A stretch of DNA of 35,886 nucleotides, taken from assembly GCF_007556705.1 (NCBI RefSeq), contig NZ_VJOL01000028.1, positions 1 through 35,886 of the forward strand, read 5' to 3'. A program made the translations under genes and the position numbers. Under the pieces are notes generated by a model, which saw nothing but the letters and a program-made list of their open reading frames with translations, did no database searches and was not told the DNA's origin. This DNA comes from Tepidimonas thermarum (GTDB lineage: Bacteria; Pseudomonadota; Gammaproteobacteria; Burkholderiales; Burkholderiaceae_C). Shown here piece by piece: positions 1 through 7,884 of the stretch (its first letter is position 1; each line of letters begins with the position of its first letter).

Positions 1-73
1 GGTTTCCGCAATGCTCGCCGAACTCGACGACGAGTGGCTGACCGGCAAGGTCTATCTCAACTTCAACCTGTAA
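1..73 (+). CDS. IS256-family transposase, C-terminal end only (partial at window edge)
   Basis: Only the last 23 codons are in the window, read in frame 2 and ending with TAA at 71-73. The peptide contains AMLAELDDEWLTGKVYLNF. This fits the C-terminal pattern of IS256 (mutator-type) DDE transposases, where a Leu-rich helix is followed by an acidic stretch, DEW and G-x-x-YL. The catalytic DDE core lies outside the window, so activity cannot be judged. The family call rests on this short tail and on the IS-like terminus that follows. It could be a remnant rather than a full element. Confidence 0.6.
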   Translation, partial: VSAMLAELDDEWLTGKVYLNFNL

Positions 74-140
74 CCCGGTTGTCATGACCACCCAACCGGA
101 AATTTACAGAAAAGAGGTTGCACAATCGCGGGGGGAGAGT
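74..140 (+). mobile_element. Probable right terminus of the IS256-type element
   Basis: Directly after the transposase stop there is a 7-bp inverted repeat, CCGGTTG at 75-81 and CAACCGG at 93-99. An AT-richer stretch follows, with TTTACAGAAA near 103-112 and GTTGCAC near 118-123. IS256-family right ends typically carry TTTACAGAAA-like sequence close to the tip, so the element boundary is probably between about 120 and 140. The left end is not in the window, so the target duplication and exact tip cannot be defined. The nrdJ stop codon is only some 30-50 bp further on. Confidence 0.5.
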
Positions 141-169
141 CCCCGTCTTATCTCGTGGCACGGCACCAA

Positions 170-2662
170 CTAGCCGCAAGCGCCCCAGTGGCCGCAAGCC
201 GTGCAGTGGTCGCAGCCATCGCGGCGGATCAGGGCCCGTGCGCCGCATTCGGGGCATTTGCGCCCCGCCATGGGGACCCCCATCGCCAGCGGAGCAGGTG
301 CGGTTGCGCCGCTGGGATCGGGCACGCTGGCAACCGAAGCACCAGGGGAAGCTTTGCGCTCGATGATCTGTTGGATGGCGTAGGCGATGGCGGCTACCTC
401 CGAGTCGTGCCACAACGGCACCACGCTGCCGTCGTCGCGGCGGCGTTGCCCCAGTCGCACCGGACCCCGGTCCCACACCACCTTACGCATGTCGGCCAGC
501 GCGCGATCCAGAAAGCCGCCGCGCGCGGCCAGTGATAGCAGCCGCATGCTGGCCGAGATCCACTGCTGCGATTCCCCGCTTTGCCCGACCGGCATGAAAA
601 ATTCGATCGCCCGCTGCCCTGTGCGCGCATCGGGCAGGGTCACGGGTAGGAAAGACACGATCAGATACAGGGTTTTCGGCCCTTCGGCAATCCAGTACTC
701 GATTTTTTCGGCCACAGCGTCCAGCGCACCACGCGGCCGCTTCTCGATCACCACCCGCATGGGGTCGGGCGCATTGACCGCGGGTGTGGCATCGCGGGCT
801 GCCGGCCCGTCGGTCGTGGTGGTCAGCACCGCGCCCACGATGTCATTGGGGCGGTAGGTGGTCAGCCCTTTGAGGCCAGCGCGCCAAGCGTGCAAATAGA
901 GGTCGGCAAAGGCCTCGTAGGGGCAGTCGGCCGGCACGTTGACGGTTTTGGAGATCGCCGAGTCCACGAACGGCTGCACCGCCTCCATCATGGCCACGTG
1001 GTCAGCGGGTGCGATCTCGAGCGCCCCCACGAACGCTTCCGGCAGCGCGGCATCTACTCCGAACAGTGCGCGGTGCAAACGCCAAGCGTGGTCCTGCACG
1101 TCGTACGTGCTGTGGCTGCCGTCGGCCTCCCGTTTGCGGCGCGTGTAGCACCATGAAAACGCGGGCTCGATACCGTTGGAGGCGTTGTCCGCAAAGGCCA
1201 GGCTTACCGTGCCGGTGGGGGCGATCGACAACAGGTGGCTGTTGCGAATGCCATGGGCACGGATGGCGGCCTGGATTGGCTCGGGCAGGCGGCTGGCAAA
1301 CGTGCCTTCGTCCAAGTAGGTGTCGGCGTCGAAGAGGGGGAACGGCCCCTTTTCACGCGCAAGCTCGACCGAGGCCTGGTAAGCGGCGTCACGCATCGTG
1401 CGGGCGATGCGTCGGGCCATGTCGCGTCCCTCTTCCCGGTCGTAGCGCAGCCCAAGCATGATCAGTGCGTCCCCCAACCCGGTAAAGCCCACACCGATGC
1501 GCCGCTTGGCCCGCGCTTCGGCCTGTTGCTGCGGCAGCGGCCAATGGGTGATGTCCAGCACGTTGTCGAGCAGGCGCACCTGCACGGCCACGGCTTGCGC
1601 GAACGTATCGAAGTCGAAGGTGGCGTTGCCGCCAAAACCGAAGGGATGCCGCACGAAACGCGGCAGGATGATGGGCCCGAGACAGCAGCAGCCGTACGGC
1701 GGCAGCGGCTGTTCGCCACACGGGTTGGTGGCTTCGATGCGCTCGATGGCGCGCAGGTTGTTGTCGCGCTGGATGGCATCGATGAACAACACGCCCGGCT
1801 CGGCAAAGTCGTAAGCCGAGCGCATGATCGTCTCCCACAGGGCGCGTGCGGGCAAGCGGCAGTACACCCACAGGCCGTCACCGCGCTGCGTGACGCCCGC
1901 TGCCTTCATCTCGTCGGACGGCTCGGCGCGGTGCACCAGCTCCCACGTTGTGTTGGTTTGCACCGCTTCGATGAAGGCGTCCGGTATGGCGACGGACACA
2001 TTGAAGTTGCTCCACCGTCCGGGCGTGCGCTTGGCGGTGATAAAGTCGAGCACGTCGGGGTGGTCGATGCGCAGCACCGCCATTTGAGCGCCGCGGCGGG
2101 CGCCGGCGCTTTCTACCGTGGCGCACGATTGGTCGAACACATTGATGTAGCTGCACGGGCCGCTGGCTGTGGAGGCGGTGCTGCGCACACGCGCACCCTT
2201 GGGCCGTATGCGTGAGAAGTCATAGCCGACGCCGCCGCCACGGCGCATGGTCTCGGCGGACTCTCGCAACGCCTCGTAGATGCCGGGGTAGCCGTCCTCG
2301 TCCACGCCTTGGATGCAGTCGCCCACGGGTTGCACGAAGCAGTTGATGAGGGTGGCGTGGATGCCCGTGCCCGCTGCGCTCATGATGCGCCCGGCACCGA
2401 TCGCGCCACCGGCTAAGTGTTGGCGGAAGCGCTGTGCCCATGCTTGTTGCTGTGGGGGCGCCTCGGCACTGGCCAGCGCGAGCGCGACTCGGTTGAACAG
2501 ATCGTCGACGGAGTGCTCACCGGGCTTGAGGTATTTTTCGCGCAACACGTCAAGGCCGATGGGCTGCGGGGGCAGGTCGGCCGGGAAATCGGCTGGTTGG
2601 AAGCGATCCATAGGCGCGCATTGGCTGTGCAGCCCTCGCGGGCGGTGTTCCGTATTGGACAC
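170..2662 (-). CDS. nrdJ: Adenosylcobalamin-dependent (class II) ribonucleotide reductase
   Basis: Cytosolic enzyme that makes deoxyribonucleotides using coenzyme B12 to generate the thiyl radical, so it works with or without oxygen. The 830-residue protein shows the class II layout. C108 lies in INCFVQPVGDC, the finger-loop motif NPCGE is at 313-317 (radical cysteine C315 with N313 and E317), and a phosphate-binding APTGT is at 481-485. The C-terminus is a zinc-ribbon-like cluster with C803, C806, C817, C820, C823 and C829, the kind of tail that re-reduces the active site. The listed start is GTG at 2662; ATG at 2611 would remove 17 residues. Neither has a convincing ribosome-binding site. 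Only 93 bp separate it from corA upstream, and I see no cobalamin riboswitch there. The IS terminus lies just past the stop codon. Confidence 0.95.
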   Translation of the reverse strand: MSNTEHRPRGLHSQCAPMDRFQPADFPADLPPQPIGLDVLREKYLKPGEHSVDDLFNRVALALASAEAPPQQQAWAQRFRQHLAGGAIGAGRIMSAAGTGIHATLINCFVQPVGDCIQGVDEDGYPGIYEALRESAETMRRGGGVGYDFSRIRPKGARVRSTASTASGPCSYINVFDQSCATVESAGARRGAQMAVLRIDHPDVLDFITAKRTPGRWSNFNVSVAIPDAFIEAVQTNTTWELVHRAEPSDEMKAAGVTQRGDGLWVYCRLPARALWETIMRSAYDFAEPGVLFIDAIQRDNNLRAIERIEATNPCGEQPLPPYGCCCLGPIILPRFVRHPFGFGGNATFDFDTFAQAVAVQVRLLDNVLDITHWPLPQQQAEARAKRRIGVGFTGLGDALIMLGLRYDREEGRDMARRIARTMRDAAYQASVELAREKGPFPLFDADTYLDEGTFASRLPEPIQAAIRAHGIRNSHLLSIAPTGTVSLAFADNASNGIEPAFSWCYTRRKREADGSHSTYDVQDHAWRLHRALFGVDAALPEAFVGALEIAPADHVAMMEAVQPFVDSAISKTVNVPADCPYEAFADLYLHAWRAGLKGLTTYRPNDIVGAVLTTTTDGPAARDATPAVNAPDPMRVVIEKRPRGALDAVAEKIEYWIAEGPKTLYLIVSFLPVTLPDARTGQRAIEFFMPVGQSGESQQWISASMRLLSLAARGGFLDRALADMRKVVWDRGPVRLGQRRRDDGSVVPLWHDSEVAAIAYAIQQIIERKASPGASVASVPDPSGATAPAPLAMGVPMAGRKCPECGARALIRRDGCDHCTACGHWGACG

Positions 2663-2732
2663 CCAACAGCGCCCAGCGGACGCGTGCGTCCATCGTTCCG
2701 TTGGTCTAGTCCCGTCGACGGATGGTGCGGCA

Positions 2733-2754
2733 CCGGCGCGCGCGAGCGCGCCGG
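2733..2754. terminator. Perfect 9-bp GC hairpin just after corA
   Basis: CCGGCGCGC at 2733-2741 pairs perfectly with GCGCGCCGG at 2746-2754 around a 4-nt loop, GCGA on the + strand. It begins one base after the corA stop codon and lies about 70 bp upstream of the nrdJ start. There is no T-run on either side, so it is not a standard intrinsic terminator. It may protect the corA mRNA 3' end, assist Rho-dependent termination, or form the nrdJ leader. Confidence 0.45.
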
Positions 2755-2755
2755 G

Positions 2756-3742
2756 TCACTTCAACCAGCCGCGTTTGCGGAAATACCACATCGGCACCAG
2801 GGCGCTGGCCAGCATGAGCGCCAGCGCGAAGGGGTAGCCCAGCTTCCATTCCAGCTCGGGCATGAACTGGAAGTTCATCCCGTAGATGCTGGCGATGAGC
2901 GTGGGCGGCAGCAGCGCCACCGAGGCCACCGAGAAGATCTTGATGATCTTGTTCTGGTTGATGTTGATGAAGCCGATGGTGGCGTCCATCAAGAAGTTGA
3001 TCTTGTCGAACAAAAACGAGGTGTGGCCTTCGAGCGAGTCGATGTCGCGCAGGATTTGGCGCGCGTCCTCGAACTGCTCGGCCGACAGCAGCCGCATGCG
3101 CATCAAAAAGCTGATGGCGCGCCGCGTGTCCATCATGTCGCGGCGGATGCGGCCCGAGAGGTCCTCGTGGCGGGCGATGGCCGACAGCACCTGCTGCGCG
3201 CTGTCGTCGGTGAGCTGTCCGGACAGCACCTGGGCGCTGATGGCTTCGAGTTCATCGTGCACCCCTTCCAGGATGTCGGCGCAGTACTCGACATCCGTGT
3301 CGTAGAGGCTGAGCAACACGTCCTTGGCGTCGTCGATCAGGCCGGGCATGCGCCGCGCGCGCAGACGCAGCAGACGAAAGACCGGCAGGTCCTCGTCGTG
3401 GATCGAAAACAACACACCGTGGCTTTTGAGCCCGGTGTTGCGGTCGTTGAGGATGAAGGCCACGCGCACATGCCGCGGGCCGTCTTCGTCGTCGATGAGG
3501 AAGTCCGAGCGCACGTGCAGCTCGCCGTTGTCCTCCTCGAAAAAGCGCGCCGACTCCTCGATATCGTCGTCCATCGCGTCTTCGGGGATGGACAGGCCAA
3601 AGTGCTGCCGCACCCAGCGGCGTTCCTCGGGCGTGGGCGACTCCATGTCGACCCAGATCGGTTGAAAACGCGCCAGATCCTCCAGGGAATCGATTTCTTC
3701 CTGGAACAGGCGGCCGTTGACGAGCGTGAAGACGTTGAGCAT
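2756..3742 (-). CDS. corA: CorA-type magnesium/cobalt transporter
   Basis: Inner-membrane pentameric channel for Mg2+ (and Co2+/Ni2+). From ATG at 3742 the protein is 328 residues, normal for the family, starting MLNVFTLVNGRLFQ. A long acidic and helical cytoplasmic region precedes two C-terminal membrane helices. The first ends in the signature YGMNF (Gly-Met-Asn selectivity loop). The protein closes with a basic tail, YFRKRGWLK. An in-frame start at 3820 would add 26 low-complexity residues. I prefer 3742 because it begins at the conserved domain edge and has GGAAG upstream. The gene runs toward nrdJ with a 93-bp gap holding a strong hairpin. Regulation is not evident. Confidence 0.93.
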   Translation of the reverse strand: MLNVFTLVNGRLFQEEIDSLEDLARFQPIWVDMESPTPEERRWVRQHFGLSIPEDAMDDDIEESARFFEEDNGELHVRSDFLIDDEDGPRHVRVAFILNDRNTGLKSHGVLFSIHDEDLPVFRLLRLRARRMPGLIDDAKDVLLSLYDTDVEYCADILEGVHDELEAISAQVLSGQLTDDSAQQVLSAIARHEDLSGRIRRDMMDTRRAISFLMRMRLLSAEQFEDARQILRDIDSLEGHTSFLFDKINFLMDATIGFININQNKIIKIFSVASVALLPPTLIASIYGMNFQFMPELEWKLGYPFALALMLASALVPMWYFRKRGWLK

Positions 3743-3930
3743 GGGGCGCTTCCGGCTGACGGGGGTGGGCGACGGTGATGCGGATGTGCTTTCGATCACC
3801 GGATGCCGGCCCCGGCGCACGCCCCAGCGGTGGGCGAAGGTGGCGCGTTAGGCCCGGCGCTCCAGCGTCGAAAGCACGCAACTAGGGCTGCTTTCCACGG
3901 CAGGGTCTCCAAGGGATGAAACAAGCCGAA

Positions 3931-5159
3931 TTATGGCACTGCCGCTGCGGGCGCGGCGTCATCGAAGAAGGCGCGCAGCTGCGCTTCGCGCTGCAGGGCG
4001 TCGGCCTCCCCCAGCCGGATGAGCGCGTGCACGAACCCCGGCTCGAACAGCAGGTAGCTGGCCAGGGCTGCGGCGCTGCCAGCGCCGGCGCGCCGCGTCT
4101 CCAGCGCGCCCAGCCCGGCCAGCGTGTCGCGCGTGCCGGCGGGCAGCTCGTGCACGTGCTTGAGCGCCAGTGCGTCCAGCGATGCGCTGGGCTGCAGCGC
4201 CAGCACCTGCACCGGCCGATACGGCAGCAGGGCCGCCACGGCGCTGGGCAATTGCGCCAGGGTGCGGCTGACGCGCTGTGCCTGCTCGACATCGGCCATC
4301 AACGTGTCGTGAAAGACGCTGGCCAGGGCGTGCCCGGCGATGGTGCCGGCGCTGGGTTCGGCCGTGGCGTCCGCGGGGGCGGCCAGCCCGGCGCGTTGGG
4401 GCTGCCCGACGCCGATCACCAGTATCTGGCGCGCCCCCAGGTGGATGGCGCCCGACAGCGGCGAGAGTTGGCGCATCGAGCCGTCGCCAAAATATTCCTT
4501 GTGCCCTTCGACCCACAGCGGCACGGCCGGAAACAAAAAGGGTATGGCGGCCGAGGCCAACAGGTGATCGATGCCAATGAGCTGGGCCTGCGCGCGCCGC
4601 CCGGGCCGCCGCCATGCCGTGCAGTCGGGCCGGGCGGTCTGAAAAAAGGTCCAGTGCTCGCCGCTGGTGTAGCTGGAGGCCGTCACCCCCAAAACGTCCA
4701 GCGTGCCGTCGGCCAGTGCCGCTTCGACCCGCGGCAGGTCCAGGTGGCGGTGCAGCGTGTCGACCAGCGGCAGGCTGTCGAGCAGGGCGCGGTGGCGCCG
4801 CACCTGCCACATCAGCGTCAGTCCCGCGGTCAGCAAATTGGGCGGGCCCAGCCGCCAGGCGTTGAGGCGGTACACCTGCGCCGAGCGCAGCCGCCACCAA
4901 AAGCCGGCCAGCCGCTCCAGCGCCCGGCTGCCCTCCTGCGCGTGGCTGGCCAAAAAAGTGGCGTTGAGCGCCCCCGCCGATGTGCCCAGCACGATGTGAA
5001 AGGGAAACGGCCGCTCGCCGAGCAGCCGCGCCAGGCCGCGCAGCACCCCCACCTGGTACGCGGTGCGCGCGCCGCCCCCATCAACACCAGCGCGCGCCGC
5101 CGGGGTTGGTCGGTCGGCGTCGCGTCGAAGCTGGTGGCAAGAACGGTTTCCAGGGCCAT
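3931..5159 (-). pseudogene. Patatin-like phospholipase, interrupted by a 1-bp frameshift
   Basis: Patatin-family serine lipases hydrolyse phospholipid acyl esters with a Ser-Asp dyad. Two overlapping frames together make one protein of about 409 residues. The first, from ATG at 5159, starts MALETVLATSF and reaches RRALVLMG. The second carries GGARTAYQVGVLRGL, the nucleophile elbow GTSAGALNA (Ser near residue 61), and the DG-type Asp motif YFGDGSMRQLSPL. The frames meet at a run of five C (5085-5089 on the + strand). A sixth C would restore MGGGARTAYQ, the oxyanion-hole glycine motif. The span, 1229 bp, is one short of a multiple of three. This is either a real null mutation, a slippery-site frameshift or a sequencing/assembly error in the homopolymer. 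Past that point no codon is broken, which favours a very recent loss or an error. Confidence 0.85.
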
Positions 5160-5279
5160 GACACGACGGTGCGCGGTGCCTGCGGCACAGGCTGCGCCTG
5201 AGTATGCCGGCCGTGACGGGGCACCGCCATGCGGGTAAGCCCCCATGCGGGCGCGGCGCCACGCGCGCCCACGGGGTGC

Positions 5280-5308
5280 TTGTCACACGGCGGTCAAACG
5301 GGCATAGT
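5280..5308 (+). promoter_or_regulatory. Sigma-70-like promoter of raiA
   Basis: TTGTCA at 5280-5285 is followed, after a 17-bp spacer, by CATAGT at 5303-5308. These match consensus at 5 of 6 and 4 of 6 positions with ideal spacing. Transcription would begin near 5315, about 75 bp before raiA. This is the best-formed promoter I see in the window. Confidence 0.6.
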
Positions 5309-5310
5309 AG

Positions 5311-5342
5311 GGCCGTGGGGTTGCGCATCGGCCCCCACGGCC
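5311..5342 (+). promoter_or_regulatory. 10-bp inverted repeat in the raiA leader
   Basis: GGCCGTGGGG at 5311-5320 and CCCCACGGCC at 5333-5342 are perfect inverse complements separated by 12 nt. The left arm overlaps the predicted transcription start. The palindrome could be an operator for a dimeric regulator or, if transcribed in full, a leader hairpin upstream of the ribosome-binding site. The sequence does not discriminate between these. Confidence 0.5.
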
Positions 5343-5388
5343 CGGCGGTCGGCTGCCGGGTCTTTCCTGGAGCGAAAGGAGGCTCTTC

Positions 5389-5721
5389 ATGAACCTGACG
5401 ATCAGCGGACACCACCTCGAGGTCACCCCGGCGCTGCGCAGCTACGTCACCGCCAAGCTCGAGCGCATCTCGCGCCATTTCGACCAGGTGGTGGACATCC
5501 GGGTCCTGCTCACCGTGGACAAGATCAAGGACAAAGACCACCGCCAAAAGGCCGAGTGCAACATCCACGTCAAGGGCCGCGACATTTACGCCGAAAGCAC
5601 GCATGCCGACCTGTACGCGGCGGTCGATGAGCTGGCCGACAAGCTCGATCGCCAGGTGCTGCGGCACAAGGACAAGGCCCAGGAGCATCACCACCTGCCG
5701 CTCAAGCGCGAAGTCGTCTGA
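5389..5721 (+). CDS. raiA: Ribosome hibernation-promoting factor (short HPF/RaiA type)
   Basis: Small cytosolic protein that binds the decoding region of the 30S subunit and silences ribosomes in stationary phase or stress. The 110-residue product begins [20 protein letters not shown] and shows the S30AE fold pattern, with basic helices, the [16 protein letters not shown] strand region, and a tail rich in His and Lys. The length matches short HPF, with no C-terminal dimerisation domain of the long form. The start is well supported by AAAGGAGG at 5375-5382, six bases before the ATG. It has its own sigma-70-like promoter and is followed by a strong intrinsic terminator. ptsN lies next, as in many proteobacterial rpoN regions, but rpoN itself is not upstream here. 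Confidence 0.95.
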   Translation: MNLTISGHHLEVTPALRSYVTAKLERISRHFDQVVDIRVLLTVDKIKDKDHRQKAECNIHVKGRDIYAESTHADLYAAVDELADKLDRQVLRHKDKAQEHHHLPLKREVV

Positions 5722-5742
5722 CCCTGCGCGTGCTGCCGCGCC

Positions 5743-5778
5743 ACAAACCGCTTGGCTGCTCAAGCGGTTTGTCGTTTT
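5743..5778 (+). terminator. Intrinsic terminator after raiA
   Basis: ACAAACCGCTT at 5743-5753 pairs perfectly over 11 bp with AAGCGGTTTGT at 5762-5772 around an 8-nt loop, followed by CGTTTT. The hairpin starts 21 bp after the raiA stop. It is the clearest Rho-independent terminator in the window and implies that raiA is mostly monocistronic and that ptsN needs its own promoter. Confidence 0.85.
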
Positions 5779-5839
5779 GGGGCGACTGCACGGCCGCGGG
5801 CTTGGCGGCATAATGGCGCCCTCGTTTTGAGGCACTCTG

Positions 5840-6310
5840 ATGAACCGACTCTCTGCGATCTTGCCGCCCGAACACGTGCTGGTGGCCGTCGAGGCCACGA
5901 GCAAAAAGCGGGCGTTCGAGGAGGCCGGCCTGCTGTTCGAATCTCTGCATGGGCTCAACCGGGCGCTCGTGACGGACAGCCTGTTTGCGCGCGAGCGCCT
6001 GGGCTCCACCGGCCTGGGGCACGGCGTGGCGATCCCGCACGGTCGCATCAAGGGCCTCAAGCAGCCCATGGCGGCGGTGTTCCAGCTCGCCCAGCCCATT
6101 GGCTTTGACGCGCCCGATGAGCAGCCGGTCAACCTGTTGATTTTCTTGCTCGTGCCCGAGGCGGCGACGCAAAAGCACCTGGAAATCCTGTCCGAAATCG
6201 CCGAACTGCTCAGCGACGCACCCCTGCGTGAGAAGTTGCGCACCGTCGACAACGCGGCCACGCTGCACGGCCTGATTGCCAGCTGGCAGTCGGCGCACGC
6301 GGCGGCCTGA
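5840..6310 (+). CDS. ptsN: Nitrogen PTS protein EIIA(Ntr)
   Basis: Cytosolic regulatory phosphocarrier of the nitrogen-related PTS. Its phosphorylation state controls K+ transport, stress and nitrogen or carbon functions through protein contacts. The 156-residue protein is a single PTS EIIA type-2 domain. The phospho-accepting histidine is H67 in [12 protein letters not shown], preceded by the family motif [14 protein letters not shown] at 5829-5832, seven bases before the ATG, supports the start. A CATAAT hexamer at 5809-5814 is a plausible -10 lying after the raiA terminator, although no good -35 is visible. The gene is followed after 40 bp by hprK, probably as one operon. Confidence 0.95.
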   Translation: MNRLSAILPPEHVLVAVEATSKKRAFEEAGLLFESLHGLNRALVTDSLFARERLGSTGLGHGVAIPHGRIKGLKQPMAAVFQLAQPIGFDAPDEQPVNLLIFLLVPEAATQKHLEILSEIAELLSDAPLREKLRTVDNAATLHGLIASWQSAHAAA

Positions 6311-6350
6311 GCCCGCCGCTGCGGCGGCGCCACCCAAGAGCGCTTTGCCC

Positions 6351-7301
6351 ATGAAACCGAGTGCCGTCAGCGCCGACGTCCTGTTCGAGGACCACCGCGA
6401 CACCCTCAAATGGCACTGGGTGGCGGGGCAGACGGCGTCCGAGCGGCGCTTCGACGACAAGGCGGTGGCCGAGGCGCGCTCCGGTGCCGACCTGGTCGGC
6501 TACCTCAACTACATCCACCCCTACCGGGCGCAGGTGCTGGGCGTGCGCGAGGTGGCTTACCTGCTCAACGCCACACCGGAGGACTGCCGCCGCCGCATCG
6601 CGCGCATCGTCACGCTGGAGCCGCCGTTGCTGGTGGTGGCCGACGACCAGGCACCCCCGGCGGAGCTGGTGGCCATGTGCGAGCGCGCCCACATCCCGCT
6701 GTTTGCCACCGCGGCCTCGGCCGCGTTCGTGATCGATGTGCTGCGCGCCTACCTGTCGCGCCATTTTGCCGAACGCACCACGATGCACGGGGTGTTCATG
6801 GACATCCTGGGGCTGGGGGTGCTGATCACCGGCGAGTCGGGTCTGGGCAAAAGCGAGCTGGGGCTGGAGCTCATCTCGCGCGGGCACGGGCTGGTGGCCG
6901 ACGATGCGGTCGATGTCTACCGCGTCAACCAGACCATCGTCGAGGGCCGCTGCCCCGACCTGCTGCAAAACCTGTTGGAGGTGCGCGGCATCGGTTTGCT
7001 CGACATCAAGGCCATCTTTGGCGAGACCGCGGTGCGGCGCAAGATGCGGCTGCGCCTGATCGTGCACCTGGTGCGCCAGGCGACGCTGGAGCGCGACTAC
7101 GAGCGTTTGCCCGCCGAGCCCTTGTACCAGGATGTGCTGGGGGTGGCCATCCGCAAGGCGCTCATCCCCGTGGTGGCCGGGCGCAATATCGCCGTGCTGG
7201 TCGAGGCGGCCGTGCGCAACGCCATTTTGCAGCTGCGCGGCATCGACACCTACCAGGAGTTCGTGCAGCGCCAACGCGCCGCCATGCTGCGCGACGATTG
7301 A
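6351..7301 (+). CDS. hprK: HPr kinase/phosphorylase
   Basis: Bifunctional enzyme that phosphorylates and dephosphorylates HPr on a serine. In proteobacteria it belongs to an incomplete regulatory PTS. The product is 317 residues from ATG at 6351. The N-terminal domain is followed by the catalytic P-loop kinase domain with H146 in [10 protein letters not shown], Walker A GESGLGKS at 161-168, Asp pair VADDAVDV near 183-190, and the signature [12 protein letters not shown]. The ribosome-binding site is weak (AAGAG at 6336-6340). It lies 40 bp after ptsN on the same strand and ends 29 bp before the convergent fur stop. rapZ, often next to hprK in related genomes, is absent here. Confidence 0.95.
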   Translation: MKPSAVSADVLFEDHRDTLKWHWVAGQTASERRFDDKAVAEARSGADLVGYLNYIHPYRAQVLGVREVAYLLNATPEDCRRRIARIVTLEPPLLVVADDQAPPAELVAMCERAHIPLFATAASAAFVIDVLRAYLSRHFAERTTMHGVFMDILGLGVLITGESGLGKSELGLELISRGHGLVADDAVDVYRVNQTIVEGRCPDLLQNLLEVRGIGLLDIKAIFGETAVRRKMRLRLIVHLVRQATLERDYERLPAEPLYQDVLGVAIRKALIPVVAGRNIAVLVEAAVRNAILQLRGIDTYQEFVQRQRAAMLRDD

Positions 7302-7330
7302 TGGGCGCAGCCGCCGCCGCGCGGGCACGC

Positions 7331-7771
7331 TCACCCGCGGCGCGGGCGTGTGCGGTGCGGGCAGTCGGTGCGGTTGCAGTGCGCGTACAGCGCCAGGGCG
7401 TGATCCTGCAGCTCGAAGCCGCGCGCCTGGGCAATGGCCTGCTGGCGCCGCTCGATTTCCGGGTCGCAAAACTCCTCCACCCGGCCGCAGTCCAGGCAGA
7501 CCAGGTGGTCGTGGTGCTGACCCTCGTTGAGCTCGTAGACCGCTTTGCCGGACTCGAAGCTGCTGCGCACCAGGATGCCGGCCTGCTCGAACTGCGTCAG
7601 CACCCGGTAGACGGTGGCCAGCCCGATGTCGGACTGCTCCTCCAGCAGGGCGCGAAAGACGTCCTCGGCCGTCATGTGGCGCTGGCGGCCGGACTGGAAG
7701 ATCTCCAGGATCTTCAGTCGCGGCAACGTGGCTTTGAGCCCCGTGCTCTTGAGTTCTTCGATACCGGTCAT
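7331..7771 (-). CDS. fur: Ferric uptake regulator Fur
   Basis: Fe2+-sensing DNA-binding repressor of iron uptake. The 146-residue protein begins [19 protein letters not shown] winged-helix DNA-binding half (residues 10-80, with [20 protein letters not shown]) is followed by the dimerisation and metal-binding half. Metal ligands are visible as HHDH (86-89), C92 and C95 in [11 protein letters not shown], and H131/C132/C137 near the C-terminus. The start at 7771 matches the family N-terminus, but no purine-rich ribosome-binding site precedes it. It diverges from bamE across 109 bp, a conserved neighbourhood in Burkholderiales. I cannot identify a convincing Fur box for autoregulation. Confidence 0.96.
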   Translation of the reverse strand: MTGIEELKSTGLKATLPRLKILEIFQSGRQRHMTAEDVFRALLEEQSDIGLATVYRVLTQFEQAGILVRSSFESGKAVYELNEGQHHDHLVCLDCGRVEEFCDPEIERRQQAIAQARGFELQDHALALYAHCNRTDCPHRTRPRRG

Positions 7772-7812
7772 GCGTGTGCGAAGGAAGGAGCGCGGGCCAC
7801 GGCGCGCGCCAC

Positions 7813-7818
7813 TACAAT
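7813..7818 (+). promoter_or_regulatory. Candidate -10 element (TACAAT) of bamE
   Basis: TACAAT matches the -10 consensus at 5 of 6 positions and lies 63 bp before the bamE ATG in the fur-bamE divergent region. No matching -35 is visible. Transcription would start near 7825. Confidence 0.35.
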
Positions 7819-7836
7819 GGGCCCGATGATATAACC

Positions 7837-7884
7837 ATGCGCCGAGTCCCGCACACTCGTGCGCCCATTGGTGTTTTGCCATGA
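7837..7884 (+). other. Possible 15-codon leader ORF overlapping the bamE start
   Basis: ATG at 7837 opens a 15-codon frame ([15 protein letters not shown]) whose TGA stop overlaps the bamE start codon in the arrangement ATGA at 7881-7884. bamE has no clear ribosome-binding site, so translation through this frame could deliver ribosomes to it. A two-codon ATG-ATA-TAA also sits at 7826. The leader frame has no strong ribosome-binding site either and may be chance. Confidence 0.25.

Noticed and set aside
2663-2755. Cobalamin riboswitch upstream of nrdJ
   Set aside because: The gap is only 93 bp and contains just a simple GC hairpin; no B12-box-like sequence or multi-helix arrangement is visible.
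5160-6333. Minus-strand extension of the phospholipase frame across raiA and ptsN
   Set aside because: The frame stays open by chance. raiA and ptsN with ribosome-binding site, terminator and motifs are on the other strand, and the true lipase N-terminus is in another frame after the homopolymer.
7820-7840. Fur box between fur and bamE (GATGATATAACCAT)
   Set aside because: It only partly resembles one half-site of the 19-bp consensus and lacks the inverted partner.
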